Origin: Siphlonurus alternatus
Lineage: Eukaryota; Arthropoda; Insecta; Ephemeroptera; Siphlonuridae
NCBI GenBank assembly: GCA_949825025.1
Contig: OX463781.1
Coordinates: 39,023,950 to 39,087,949 of the forward strand
Direction of reading: 5' to 3'
DNA length: 64,000 nt
Shown: positions 53,301 through 61,994 of the stretch, piece after piece
Layout of the letters: every line of letters starts with the position of its first letter
How positions within the stretch are numbered: the stretch's first letter is position 1
Made by a program: the position numbers and the translations under genes
The notes under the pieces: generated by a model
Databases searched by the model: none
The model's input: the letters and a program-made list of their open reading frames with translations, nothing else
Told to the model about the DNA's origin: nothing

Positions 53301-53701
53301 AGATCCGAGAGCTTGGATCCGGGATCCTGGTTCCGCGAAAAACGTTCGCGGATCTGGATCCCGGATCCCGGATCCGCGAAAAACGTTCGCGGAACCGAGC
53401 CCTGGTGCAGATGGATGGGATAGGTAATATAAGGTTCCCTAAAGGGAAAAAAAAAGCAATCCCTTCAGTTCACCTTTAAACATTCACGACAGAGGTAATA
53501 TTGCTGCTGGCTTACCCTGCAAGGGATATGGCGTCATGTTATAATGTATAAAATGTATTTTTAAAAACATTTATTTGCTCATCCATCACTGTTACTTTCA
53601 GGTCTGTGCCGGAGAGCAACAAAGGCTTCAAACTTCTCTCCAAGATGGGTTGGAAGAGTGGGATAGGACTCGGCAAGGATGGCACTGGCACAACGGAACC
53701 T
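41380..53701 (+). CDS. AGGF1: AGGF1 (FHA, OCRE and G-patch protein), 8 exons seen, 3' end missing
   Basis: Angiogenic factor with G-patch and FHA domains 1; family members are secreted and nuclear, and are linked to splicing and endothelial signalling in vertebrates. Exons: 41380-41691, 42708-43154, 43847-43996, 44205-44355, 46056-46234, 47628-47856, 49279-49498, 53602-53701. All are GT-AG and in phase, giving 596 residues. Order: acidic N-terminus, basic coiled-coil-like stretch (about 65-104), a decapeptide repeat (145-200), OCRE aromatic repeats (about 232-285), a Lys/Glu-rich linker, an FHA domain (about 365-450, with LGR, SKHHARF and SRNGTYLDG), the family motif YQDRAGKRR, and a G-patch (about 564-596, KMGWKSGIGLGKDG). 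The last exon stops in the G-patch at a good donor (GTAAGT). The human protein is 714 residues, so one or more C-terminal exons are missing. I could not find them before 64000. The start has an acidic context typical of the family, but a 5' non-coding exon is possible (an AG acceptor precedes 41355). Confidence 0.93.
42329..42655. mobile_element. Hairpin MITE, TTAATGGAGTATCGACC family, intact ends
   Basis: Bounded by TTAATGGAGTATCAACCTCA and its complement ending in CTCCATTAA. TTAA at both ends suggests a piggyBac-type TTAA target. It lies in the first AGGF1 intron, about 50 bp before exon 2. Confidence 0.83.
42829..43000 (+). repeat. 30-bp in-frame coding repeat in AGGF1 exon 2
   Basis: Units of AAATCT(G/A)AACAGCCTGAGGT CCAGTCCGTC repeat six times with a 30-bp period. 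They encode the decapeptide (K/E)QPEVQ(S/P)VKS at residues 145-200. Confidence 0.9.
44025..44171. mobile_element. hAT-type MITE filling AGGF1 intron 3
   Basis: CAGGTCCGGACTGG at the left and CCAGTCCGACCCTG at the right, with an exact 8-bp duplication GTTGCACA (44017-44024, 44172-44179). The host intron is 43997-44204. Confidence 0.88.
44901..45273. mobile_element. Hairpin element, TTAAGGTAGAGATAA family
   Basis: TTAAGGTAGAGATAATATGG and its complement at 45254-45273, with a long, nearly perfect stem. It lies in AGGF1 intron 4. Confidence 0.87.
45891..45983. mobile_element. Short hairpin MITE (TAAGGCCACATTTAGGGC ends)
   Basis: TAAGGCCACATTTAGGGCTC, GATAATTTAA and their complements form a stem of about 40 bp. 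It lies about 70 bp before AGGF1 exon 5. Confidence 0.82.
46472..46775. mobile_element. Inverted-repeat MITE (GGGTCCGTTACTTGGTTGTG ends)
   Basis: GGCTAGGGTCCGTTACTTGG at the left and CCAGGTAACGGACCTTAGCC at the right. Internal repeats of CGGACCGACCGACAGCC and CGGACCCATCGACAGCC also pair. It lies in AGGF1 intron 5. Confidence 0.82.
47206..47537. mobile_element. Inverted-repeat element (second copy of 19746-19998 family)
   Basis: AGGATCAAATTAGCTTATAT... CTGGGATTGAATTTTTGAGC on the left pairs with CCAAAATTTAATCTCAGTTT...TTTGATCCT on the right. The short MITE 47318-47420 splits it. It lies in the AGGF1 intron before exon 6. Confidence 0.72.
47318..47420. mobile_element. Short hairpin MITE, CCCTCGTCCGG family
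   Basis: TATCGTCCCTCGTCCGGAAT and its perfect complement, with a very short loop. It is inserted inside another inverted-repeat element (47206-47537). Confidence 0.85.
48586..48868. mobile_element. Hairpin MITE (TTAAAGGTGAA family), diverged copy
   Basis: The ends are TTAAAGGTGAATC and GGTTCACCTTTAA. The arms pair over most of the element, including ATCCATGTGCC/GGCACATGGAT and GATTCCTA/TAGGAATC. It lies in the AGGF1 intron between exons 6 and 7. Confidence 0.75.
48894..49155 (+). mobile_element. tRNA-headed SINE
   Basis: GCTCTGTGGTGTAGTGGTTA GTGCTCCTGGCTC resembles a tRNA 5' half with A box. It is followed by a GAGAGGTCCTCGG B-box-like stretch and a body without coding potential, and it is too long and diverged for a tRNA gene. 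It lies about 120 bp before AGGF1 exon 7. Confidence 0.72.
49553..49766. mobile_element. Hairpin MITE, CCCTCGTCCGG family
   Basis: AACGTCCCTCGTCTGAAATA at the left and ATTCCGGACGACGGACAAT at the right, with pairing arms. It begins about 55 bp after AGGF1 exon 7. Confidence 0.8.
50977..53404. mobile_element. Non-autonomous hAT-like element with satellite-like terminal arrays
   Basis: The ends are CAGGGCTCGGTTCCG at 50977 and its inverse ending at 53404. An exact 8-bp target duplication GTGCAGAT flanks it (50969-50976 and 53405-53412), the hAT signature. Next to each end is an array of a BamHI-site-rich palindromic unit (50990-51325 and 52985-53400). The core contains a spacer, the LINE fragment 51526-52829 and another spacer. 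No transposase is visible. Open frames through the arrays are by-products of the repeat. Confidence 0.85.
51526..52829 (+). mobile_element. 5'-truncated copy of the macrodomain LINE
   Basis: The copy starts inside ORF2 at the codon for Gln632 (LQGDPSS) and runs through the stop at 52510-52512, the 3' UTR and the (TAA)n tail. The 215 codons from 51865 to 52512 translate identically to the full-length copy at 57310-61994. The few differences I noticed are homopolymer length changes in the 3' UTR. It lies in the sense direction in the seventh AGGF1 intron, inside the hAT-like element 50977-53404. Confidence 0.92.
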
Positions 53702-54967
53702 GTAAGTAAACCTACCTGTGGTCTTAACTTGTACCATGTATGTCAATGGTATGTAAATCTGGCTAGCAAGAGGACAGACTTGCATTTTCATCCTCAGTCT
53801 AAAATTACTATTTATTACTAATTTATGTTGATAAAATTCACTTTCGTCAGATTCCATGTCAAAAGTTTGATCTTACAGTTTGAATTATACTTTTTTCTGG
53901 TTAATTTTTTTCTGCTTAGCTCATTTAGAATGTACATGAATGTAAACCAGCACCTACCAATAAGGCTTCAGGCCTTGATAGGACTGCATTGTTATTTTTA
54001 TCAATAAAAATATTAAAAAAAAAAATATTGCTATAATTTCATGATGAAGAAGTTTTGTTTCATGTGAATTTTTATTATGTACAGTAAAATATTATTCTTC
54101 TAATGACGGCACTTGATGTGGGATGGATATTTCTATTACCTACCATATCTATTCAGTTTTATGGCCGTAAGTTGCGTCCAACCTATCCTAGGATAATCCT
54201 CGGATTTTTTGTGGCTAAACTTATCCGAGATAGTTTGATAAGTTGCGTCCACAAAATTTGCTACTATCCGAGAAAAATCCTAGAATAATCCGAGGAATAT
54301 CTTAGAAAATCTATCCAAGAAGTTTGGCGGATAATGTTCGGATAATTTCGCTATTTTTGGTGTGAAAAGTGGAATTAAAATTGCCAATTAAAATAAATTT
54401 AATTAATAATTTTAATGAAAATATTCACAATATTTTTATAAATAAGCAAATTAAAAATTATTAATATTTAATTATAATTAAATAAAATTAAATCAAACTA
54501 TTCTTCATGTCCTGTGTTACATAAATATTTTTTCTTTCAATTAAAAATTAAAATATGTAATACCAAAACAAATTTTTGCACACATATATTATGGCCAAAA
54601 TTTATTAAGAAATTTAGTAAAATTATAATTAATTATCTGATTTAATTTTCCACCCTTAAAATCGAGTTAATTAAAAAAATAAAGAGTGAAAAAATACATT
54701 CTTCTATATAGGACAACCGTTTTAAATATTAATTATTTTTAAATTGTAATTTTCTTAAGAAAATGAGCTTACTTAAAAAAAGCACTAATTAATTTCACCG
54801 GTGATAATTATAATTTAATTAAATTTAATTAGGTTAACCCTTAAGTTTCAAAGGTAACAAAAATATCATGACTGTTCAAATGCCGCACATAACTAATTCG
54901 GACCTGTAAATTAAAACGAATAAGAAAAAAAGTAGATTATAAATATACAAATCAACAATTTTATTGT

Positions 54968-57106
54968 GATCATGTTGAAAAACTTACTTGATCGTCCCCT
55001 GTGCTTTCAGGGATGGCCATATAGGATTTTTTTTAATATTAATAATTGCCATGCAATTAAGGTTGAAACATTGATTCCAGCATGATATTTATCCATCACA
55101 ACGGTGATGATGTTAAAAATTTTTAGAAGTCTGCTTGCCTCCTATGAACGAAAGCGGCAAATGGACGCTACGACCCACTACGTACAGTATGGCACCAAAC
55201 CCCCCTAGGGTTGGTACCCACGACTTTCCCCAAAAATACAAGAGTCCTTATGGGACTCAGGATTTTGGAAGGAGGACCCATCCCAGCCCAAATTTAATTG
55301 GCTATCCGACCGTGGTTGATTTGAAGCCTCAACCCTATTTGGACTCATGATAATGGGGTACCCAATAAAAGCTTTGTTGCTAGCTTCAATTTCAGGGACC
55401 CCCAGCATAATGGGGTCAAATTTTGGGCTAGGAACGAGTTTAAGACCTTTTTAGAACCGTATTTGCAAGGCCTAACTTTGACTTATTTCGAATTTGAAAT
55501 TTTCAAAAAACTCGGAAATCAGCAATGATATAAAATACAGTCGCATGCCAAAATTCGACTTTTTCTCTCCTTGAATAACTTTTTTAGAAAACCAGAATTT
55601 AAAAAAATACCCTGTTGGGAATTTGCCTACACATTTAAGCTTTCAGAAATTGTCTTCAATTTTTTTTTACCTTGAAGGGTTTGGCCACGCGAGCTAAAAA
55701 CGTAAGGGTACCTTCTCTCATAAGGATAACATGGGGAACTACACTCTTGCGTAATAACCTTTTTAGGAAACAAATTTTGACCGATTTGCACTGAAGCTTA
55801 TTTTAACAAGTTAGCAGACACACAAAATGTAATAGTGCTACTTAAAACATGGTAAAAACTACCCTTAACGAGATATTGACTCGTACTACGTACTACGTCA
55901 AAATAATGTTTAATCCGGATTTTAAGCTTACCATTGAAACCAGCTTTTTTTTATTTACTCTTTTTTTTTTTTTTTTTTCACCCAGAAACGATTGTTAACT
56001 TTTTCAAATCAGATGAAGCCAAGAATTTGAGGAAGGGAGCAAAAATAACATCCCCTAAAATCAAAGTCTTGGCTTCATATATCTGATTTAAAAAAAATTA
56101 AAATCATATCTGGGTAAAAAAAAAAAAAGATTGTTTCAATGGTAATTTTAAAATTCGGATTAAACAATATATTTTTACGTAGTATGAGTCAACATCTCGT
56201 TAAGGGTAGTTTTTACCATGTTTTAAGTAGCATTATTACATTTTGTGTGTCTGTGAACTTGTTAAAATAAGCTTCAGTGCAAATCGGTCAAAATTTGTTT
56301 CCAAAAAAGGTTATTACGCAAGAGTTCCTCATGTTATCCTTATGGGAGAAGGTACCCTTACGTTTTCGACTCGCGTGGCCAAACCCTTCAAGGTAAAAAA
56401 AAATTGAAGACAGTTTCTGAAAGCTGAAATGTGTAGGCAAATTCCAAACAGGGTATTTTTTTAAATTCTGGTTTTTGAAAAAAGTTATTCAAGGAGAAAA
56501 AAATTAGAATTTTAGCATGCGACTATATTTTATATCATTGCCGATTTCTGGGTTTTTCGAAAAACTCAAATTCAAAATAATTCAAAGTTAGGCCTTGCAA
56601 ATACGGTTCTAAAAAGGTCTTACACTCGTTCCTAGCCCAAAATTTGACCCCAATATGCTGGGGGTCCCTGAAATTGAAACTAGCAACAAAGCTTTTATTG
56701 GGTACCCCATTATAATGGGTCAAAATAGAGTTAAGGCTTCAAATCAACCACGGTCGGATAGCCAATTAAATTTGGGCTGGGATGGGTCCTCCTTCCAAAA
56801 TCCTGGGTCCCATAAGGACTCTTGTATTTTTGGGGAAAGTCGTGGGTACCAACCCTAGGGGGGTTTGGTGCCATACTGTACGTAGTGGGTCGTAGCGTCC
56901 ATTTGCCGTTTTTGTTCATAGGAGGCATGCAGGGTTCTAAAAATTTTTAACATCATCACCGTTGTGATGGATAAATATCATGCTGGAATCAATGTTTCAA
57001 CCTTAATTGCATGGCAATTATTAATATTAAAAAAAAATCCTATAGAGAAGAGGGAGAACCAACCCTGAAAGCACATGGGACGGTCAAATAAGTTTTTCAA
57101 CATGAT
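54968..57106. repeat. Large palindrome, about 2.1 kb
   Basis: GATCATGTTGAAAAACTTAC at the left and its near complement at the right. The arms of about 1 kb pair almost throughout, with a centre near 56037. The two arms give the same open-frame fragments in opposite orientation, so these are not genes. It lies between AGGF1 exon 8 and the LINE. Confidence 0.87.
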
Positions 57107-57627
57107 CAGTATAAATATACCACACTTGTTATAATTATTATTTTCTTATAATTTCCATTAATTATATAGTATTATAATTTTAAACATTAAAAATAAATTT
57201 CTGATAATACATCACGCAAAAAAGTGGAACACGAACACCCCTTAAAAAATTAAAATATAACATCAGGGAGAAAATTTTACATAATACAATAAAATTTTGT
57301 GTATCAATTTATTATTATTAGTCTTTTATTAAACACAGAAAGTGTACATATTAACAGCACTAGAAACATACATTATAAAAAAAAAACATTACAATAGAAC
57401 ACATAAAACATACATACAAAACATATATAATAGTTACAGAATAATAGAACAATAGAAAATGATAATAAAACAATATAAAATAAAATAACAGATGATACTA
57501 ACAGCCTGTTACATCATAATAATAATATATCATATATATAATCACATATATATAAGACAAAATATGACATAGAAAATAGATAGAATAAAAAAAACTTATT
57601 GCTTCATTGCTATTCAAAATCTATAGA

Positions 57628-60507
57628 CTATATGAAATCTCCCCTGGCATAATCGCTAATAGACTTAATTCTAGATTTACAGATATTTAAATGATATTGG
57701 CTACAATATTCATTACATAATTTACATACACAAGATTGTTCAGCTTTATGATAACCAGAAGATTTACAAATTAGATAGTGGAAGCCGTGAACAGCCTGGC
57801 GAGTTAAAACATTTCTAACATTGGATCTATCCAATTGGGGCAGACACCAATATTTACATGTCATAGCATCAGTGCTGTAAAACTCAGGATTAATATCCTG
57901 AGCTTTTTGATTCCTGACAGCTATAAAATTGGAATATTGATCTGTCGTTGGAAGTTTAAACATTTCTTTGATTTCTGTAATAAAATAATTGGAATCTATC
58001 AGTTTATAGGCCAGTCTAGTTTCGGTAAATTTTGACAGACACAGTAATCTTTTAACAAACATGGCTTTTACTGATTCTAATTTATCAAAATCGGATACAG
58101 ATAAATGAGGCCATACAATTTCAATACCATAAGTAGCCACAGGGGCGACTTTTAAATTGAACAGTTTGAGCCCTGTTTTGACGGATAGACCAGACAGCCC
58201 TGAGATAGTGTACATAACAGTGATAGCGTTCTTACATCTTTCTGTTATATGTTTAGAAAAAGAAAGCCCTGTCATTTGAAGTATTATGCCAAGATATTTA
58301 AATGAATTTAGAAATTCAATCTTTTGACCGTCACAATAAATTTCATCGTTTTTGCATAACGGTCCGCCTCTTCTAAACTTAACAACCTTGGTTTTCTCTG
58401 TGTTAATTTCTAGACCATTTGTTTTGGCCCAGATGGATAGATTATTTAGCGCTTTTTGTAGCTTGACTTTGCTCTTTGAAATAATAGCAAGATCATCTGC
58501 ATATAAATTTAGTACGACTTGATCATTTTCATTTTCACAGTTTATATCTTTTGTAATCTCAGTTATATCTGCAGTAAAAAGATTGAAAAGAAGAGAGCTG
58601 CTCGGGTCTCCTTGCAAAACTCCGTTAGATTGAATAATATTACTAGAACATGATAAGCGATCTTGAACACATACATAATTGATATTTAGAATAACAGCTA
58701 AGATATTCAAAATTTCAGAAGGAATTACTTTAAATGACTTCAGCTTTTCAATGAGCAAATTCCTATTGACCGAATCAAAAGCTTTTCTGAAGTCTACAAA
58801 AGCAATATATAAATGACCCTTTGGCTTCTCCAATGCTAGTTTAATTTGATTATATACTGTGGATACAGCTTGTATTGTGGAACGTCCTGGCATAAAGCCG
58901 TATTGCTCTTTTGGAATAAGATAGTGGGTGGAATCAAAAAGCCTGTTTGCAATTAATCTCGAGAAGAGTTTGTACATGGTATCACCATGGATAATACCTC
59001 TGTATGAGTCGGGTGACATAATGTTACCCTTCCCTTTGTATAATACCATTAGGTAGGCGATCCGCCACAATTCCGGAATTGTAGCCGTTTCAATACAGAG
59101 GTTAAACATATTGGTGATTGTTGGGGTTAACGACTTGCTTACTAGCTTCAAATGTTCATTCGTAATAAAATCTGGGCCCGAAGCTTTATTGTTTTTTAGG
59201 CTTTGCATACAATTATAGACTTCAAATTCATTAAGAGGAATATAATTTGAGTTACAATTATAGTCTCTTGTTAATGATAAAAGATTGAGAGTTTGGTCGG
59301 ATTGTAATTTATTTGTATTTAAGATATTTGTAAAATGGTTTTCCCATTTGTCTATGTTAATTGGGCATGACTTAGTTGGTGGTCTATCTTTCCTAAGATA
59401 TGTGTATGGTTCTAGCTCTGCGTCTTTAATCATTTTATCTTCCGATTTAATTTTAAATTCTAATTCTTTCTGCTTCAATAAAGCCTTATAACAGCTTCTT
59501 GCCTGAATAAATTGCTCATGCAAATTTGGGTTTTTGAATAAATATAATTTGCTGGCATGAAATTTTGATAGAAGATCTTGCCTTGATAGATAACATTCGC
59601 TATTAAACCAGGGTTTAGATACTCTTTTATTATTTTTCTTTGCAATAGTAGAATATAGAATGACATTAGTAATTAAAGTATTTAGACTATTTACATCTTT
59701 ATTATTGATATGAGTAATTATGGTATCACCATAAGTATAAATTTGGTCATTATAATTTCTAATATCAATTTTGTTTGAATAATTTGATCTGTAAAAAAGT
59801 TTTTTATTGGGAGGATTGCTAGGGGTAAATTTTAAAATAATTTCACCGGGTAGATGACTCTTTAACAGTGACGAGTTTGTCTCAGAAATAATGACATGTT
59901 TTATTAATATAAAATTTTTAGGTTTATAAAAAAGCAGGTCGATTGTACTTGAACCATTTGCGTTTACAAAAGTTTTTTCTAGGGGGCTATTAGAGAGTAA
60001 GTAGCCATTTGAATTTAAAATGTCTAATAGAATATCTGTCTTGTTTCGTAGATGTTTCGGGACATTTGAAAGGTCAATTCTACAGTTAAAATCGCCCGTG
60101 AAAATTACATTAGCATCATTTTCTGTGAGGCTTATTGCATATAGTACTACCTCCATTAGTTCGAGAACTGTAAAATATGGATTAAGGTACATGGCAATGA
60201 CTGTAAAAAATTTAGTTTTGATGATGATAAAATCTTTAAGTTTTAAGAAATTTAAAATTGGACCATGTTTTGGGTTTATGAAGCATGAGATGCCTCCAAA
60301 CGGTCTCCCTCTCTGCCATTTGAAAGCAAGGTTGTGGAAGGAGTAGTAGCCATTTATGTCAAGTGATTCAAGTAAGAAGGTCTCTGTGAATACAATAATA
60401 TCTCGGTTCTCAAGAATATTGTCTGAGATTAAAGGTATTAGCTTTTTCAGGCCTTCCACATTCCATAAGAGAATATTTAGCCTTAGTGGTGAGTTTGAGA
60501 CTACCAC
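57628..60507 (-). CDS. LINE ORF2: APE endonuclease plus reverse transcriptase (959 aa)
   Basis: Target-primed retrotransposition enzyme. The N-terminal APE-like endonuclease (about 8-225) shows LLWNVEG (Asn16), TET (Glu42), TGDFN (139-141), STIDLL (Asp190) and KSHLP (His218). The reverse transcriptase (about 440-745) shows NNKASGPD, FVDFRKAFD (Asp572), LQGDPSSSLLFN, YADD (669-672), the thumb region GLEINTEKTK and FKYLGI. A C-terminal Cys/His cluster (926-943, C-x-C-x2-C-x3-C-x3-H-x3-C) resembles the zinc knuckle common in LINE ORF2 proteins. No RNase H domain is seen. There are no stops or frameshifts. The upstream limit 60507 is a GTG. The open frame continues back to a TAA near 60600 without any ATG, and the first internal Met after it is inside the endonuclease domain (Met106), so how translation starts is unclear. 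Confidence 0.92.
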   Translation of the reverse strand: MVVSNSPLRLNILLWNVEGLKKLIPLISDNILENRDIIVFTETFLLESLDINGYYSFHNLAFKWQRGRPFGGISCFINPKHGPILNFLKLKDFIIIKTKFFTVIAMYLNPYFTVLELMEVVLYAISLTENDANVIFTGDFNCRIDLSNVPKHLRNKTDILLDILNSNGYLLSNSPLEKTFVNANGSSTIDLLFYKPKNFILIKHVIISETNSSLLKSHLPGEIILKFTPSNPPNKKLFYRSNYSNKIDIRNYNDQIYTYGDTIITHINNKDVNSLNTLITNVILYSTIAKKNNKRVSKPWFNSECYLSRQDLLSKFHASKLYLFKNPNLHEQFIQARSCYKALLKQKELEFKIKSEDKMIKDAELEPYTYLRKDRPPTKSCPINIDKWENHFTNILNTNKLQSDQTLNLLSLTRDYNCNSNYIPLNEFEVYNCMQSLKNNKASGPDFITNEHLKLVSKSLTPTITNMFNLCIETATIPELWRIAYLMVLYKGKGNIMSPDSYRGIIHGDTMYKLFSRLIANRLFDSTHYLIPKEQYGFMPGRSTIQAVSTVYNQIKLALEKPKGHLYIAFVDFRKAFDSVNRNLLIEKLKSFKVIPSEILNILAVILNINYVCVQDRLSCSSNIIQSNGVLQGDPSSSLLFNLFTADITEITKDINCENENDQVVLNLYADDLAIISKSKVKLQKALNNLSIWAKTNGLEINTEKTKVVKFRRGGPLCKNDEIYCDGQKIEFLNSFKYLGIILQMTGLSFSKHITERCKNAITVMYTISGLSGLSVKTGLKLFNLKVAPVATYGIEIVWPHLSVSDFDKLESVKAMFVKRLLCLSKFTETRLAYKLIDSNYFITEIKEMFKLPTTDQYSNFIAVRNQKAQDINPEFYSTDAMTCKYWCLPQLDRSNVRNVLTRQAVHGFHYLICKSSGYHKAEQSCVCKLCNEYCSQYHLNICKSRIKSISDYARGDFI

Positions 60508-61970
60508 CTCGTCAACTTTGGACGGGGTGGAGCAGAGAGGGTTGCGCGAAAATGCGGGCTCGGATTGGGCGAGCTGATTATATGTTGAGGCGGGTTGTTA
60601 ACTTTGGGGAGATGGGGGGTAGAGGGGTAGTGGAAATGCTGAAGAGAGCTGGAGGGGGACTTGGAACTTTCAGAGAGCATGTTGAGCCTGTAGTAGTAGG
60701 GAGCCTTGATGAGGCGGGGAGGGCCTGATGGCATTGGATGGGGACTATTTGTATTTGTGACACATGAGGGGCGAATGGGGGTGGTTGTCTGCGAAGTGCA
60801 GAGACGGGTGAGCACGGGAGGATGGGACTTAGGGGGAGATGAGGGTTGATGGACAATTTGGGGGGTGGGGTGGGCCATTGTGGGGGGGGATAAGGAGGGG
60901 GGTGGGGCAGAGGGATTGGGGAGAGTAGTGGGTGGAGTTTTGGGGGAAGGAGGAGGGGCAGAAGGTTTAGGGAATTGGGAATTTGGAGGGGAGATTTGAG
61001 GAGGGTGCATGAGACCATCGTTTGATGATAAGGAGGTGTGTTGATCAGATAGGAAAGTTTTGGGGTGGGTTTGGTTGTCACCTTGGGATGTTGTTGAAGA
61101 CGCCATATGGCGAGGACTTCTCCTCTGCTTCAGAGAGTAGACCTCAATAAGGATGTCCACGTTGATGAAGATAGCTTCGATTTTGCTCTTGACATAATTC
61201 CAATTGAGTCCATCTAGTCCTGAGCCGATACGAGGGATTGCGATTCTTTTAATTTGATTTTTGACGCAGTGATTTTTAAGGCCATTCAGGCCTTTAAGGA
61301 AATTCTTCAAAAATTGATTTTGGTTTTGGGAATACTTATGGTTGGACTTAAACTTGGTGATTATGTACAGAATGGTTTCACCATCTACTTGCAGTGTAGC
61401 GATATCACCAGGGAATCTTTGTTTGTTTCTGAGGTGTTCCAAGTTGCCGTATATATTTTTAAATTTCTTGGCTATGCCTGCATTCATCTTGATGTCAGCA
61501 GCGACTGCATGAGCTTTTACGACGGAACTGGGAACGTCGAAAATATTTCCTGTTTTTTCTATGATTTGGCAAGTGATGTCTGACTCGGGAATGTTGGGGG
61601 GAGGAATGATGCCAGCAAGGAATTCTAGGTATTCTTTGAGCTCTGGGTATCTCACGTGATCTGAGTTGGGCTGAAGATTCTGAGTCTGCATACGGTCTAA
61701 GGGACTTTTCGTACGCATACGAGATAGGATAGGTGTGGTTGATAATACTTGTTTTGTTGCTTGGGGAGGTGGGGGAGGGTTGGGGTGTGCTGGGTGGGGT
61801 GACTGATTCGGTGTCAGTGTGGCGAACTGACATCTAAGCAGATGAATTTGTTGCAGACAGGATGTTAGGGCAAAATAGAGGTAGTTCACGTCCAGAAGTG
61901 AACTTGGGTTTGGTTGAGCTGGTGGGTGAGAAATGTGGTAATAATATGGATTTAAGGTTGACAATGCCAT
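60501..61970 (-). CDS. LINE ORF1: TARG1/OARD1-like macrodomain protein with Pro-rich C-terminus
   Basis: 489 residues from the ATG at 61970 to TAG at 60503-60501. Residues 1-110 are low-complexity (Pro/Gln/Ser). About 133-282 is a macrodomain: the strand and loop GNIFDVPSS, then VAADIKMNAGIAKKFKNIYG, the GDIATLQVDGETILYIITK stretch, and IAIPRIGSGLDGLNW. It resembles human TARG1/OARD1, which removes ADP-ribose from glutamate and deacylates O-acyl-ADP-ribose through Lys84 and Asp125. The equivalent positions here are Lys206 (in IITK) and Asp253 (in GSGLD), so activity is plausible. Residues 285-489 are strongly Pro/Ser-rich and probably disordered and RNA-binding, as in many ORF1 proteins. I see no RRM or CCHC knuckle. 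The last codons overlap ORF2. The macrodomain call rests on motif order and spacing; its role in retrotransposition is unknown. Confidence 0.85.
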   Translation of the reverse strand: MALSTLNPYYYHISHPPAQPNPSSLLDVNYLYFALTSCLQQIHLLRCQFATLTPNQSPHPAHPNPPPPPQATKQVLSTTPILSRMRTKSPLDRMQTQNLQPNSDHVRYPELKEYLEFLAGIIPPPNIPESDITCQIIEKTGNIFDVPSSVVKAHAVAADIKMNAGIAKKFKNIYGNLEHLRNKQRFPGDIATLQVDGETILYIITKFKSNHKYSQNQNQFLKNFLKGLNGLKNHCVKNQIKRIAIPRIGSGLDGLNWNYVKSKIEAIFINVDILIEVYSLKQRRSPRHMASSTTSQGDNQTHPKTFLSDQHTSLSSNDGLMHPPQISPPNSQFPKPSAPPPSPKTPPTTLPNPSAPPPSLSPPTMAHPTPQIVHQPSSPPKSHPPVLTRLCTSQTTTPIRPSCVTNTNSPHPMPSGPPRLIKAPYYYRLNMLSESSKSPSSSLQHFHYPSTPHLPKVNNPPQHIISSPNPSPHFRATLSAPPRPKLTRW

Positions 61971-61994
61971 TTTTTTTTTTTTTTTTTTTTTTTT

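Larger units (their letters stand above)
50654..53479. mobile_element. Hairpin MITE (TTAAAGGTGAAC family), split by the hAT-like element
   Basis: Left part 50654-50976 and right part 53405-53479. The ends are TTAAAGGTGAACTGAAGGG and its complement. Rejoined across the 8-bp duplication, the element is about 390 bp and folds almost entirely on itself, with the inner arms at 50721-50813 and 50880-50976. A smaller relative lies at 48586-48868. Confidence 0.85.
57310..61994 (-). mobile_element. Intact two-ORF APE-type non-LTR retrotransposon (LINE)
   Basis: The element reads on the minus strand. It begins at or near a 24-nt A run (61994-61971) directly before the ORF1 ATG. ORF1 is 61970-60501, ORF2 is 60507-57628, then comes a 3' UTR of about 310 nt ending in AATAAA and (TAA)n near 57310. 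Both ORFs are uninterrupted. The 3' part matches the plus-strand fragment at 51526-52829 almost base for base, and that alignment fixes the 3' boundary. The 5' boundary is inferred from the poly-A run and could be a truncation point. Target-site duplications are obscured by the simple-repeat tail. The clade is not assigned. Confidence 0.9.

Noticed and set aside
55135..55408. Open frames of 65-71 residues that recur at 56655-56928
   Set aside because: They are the two arms of the large palindrome read in opposite directions; no domain is seen.
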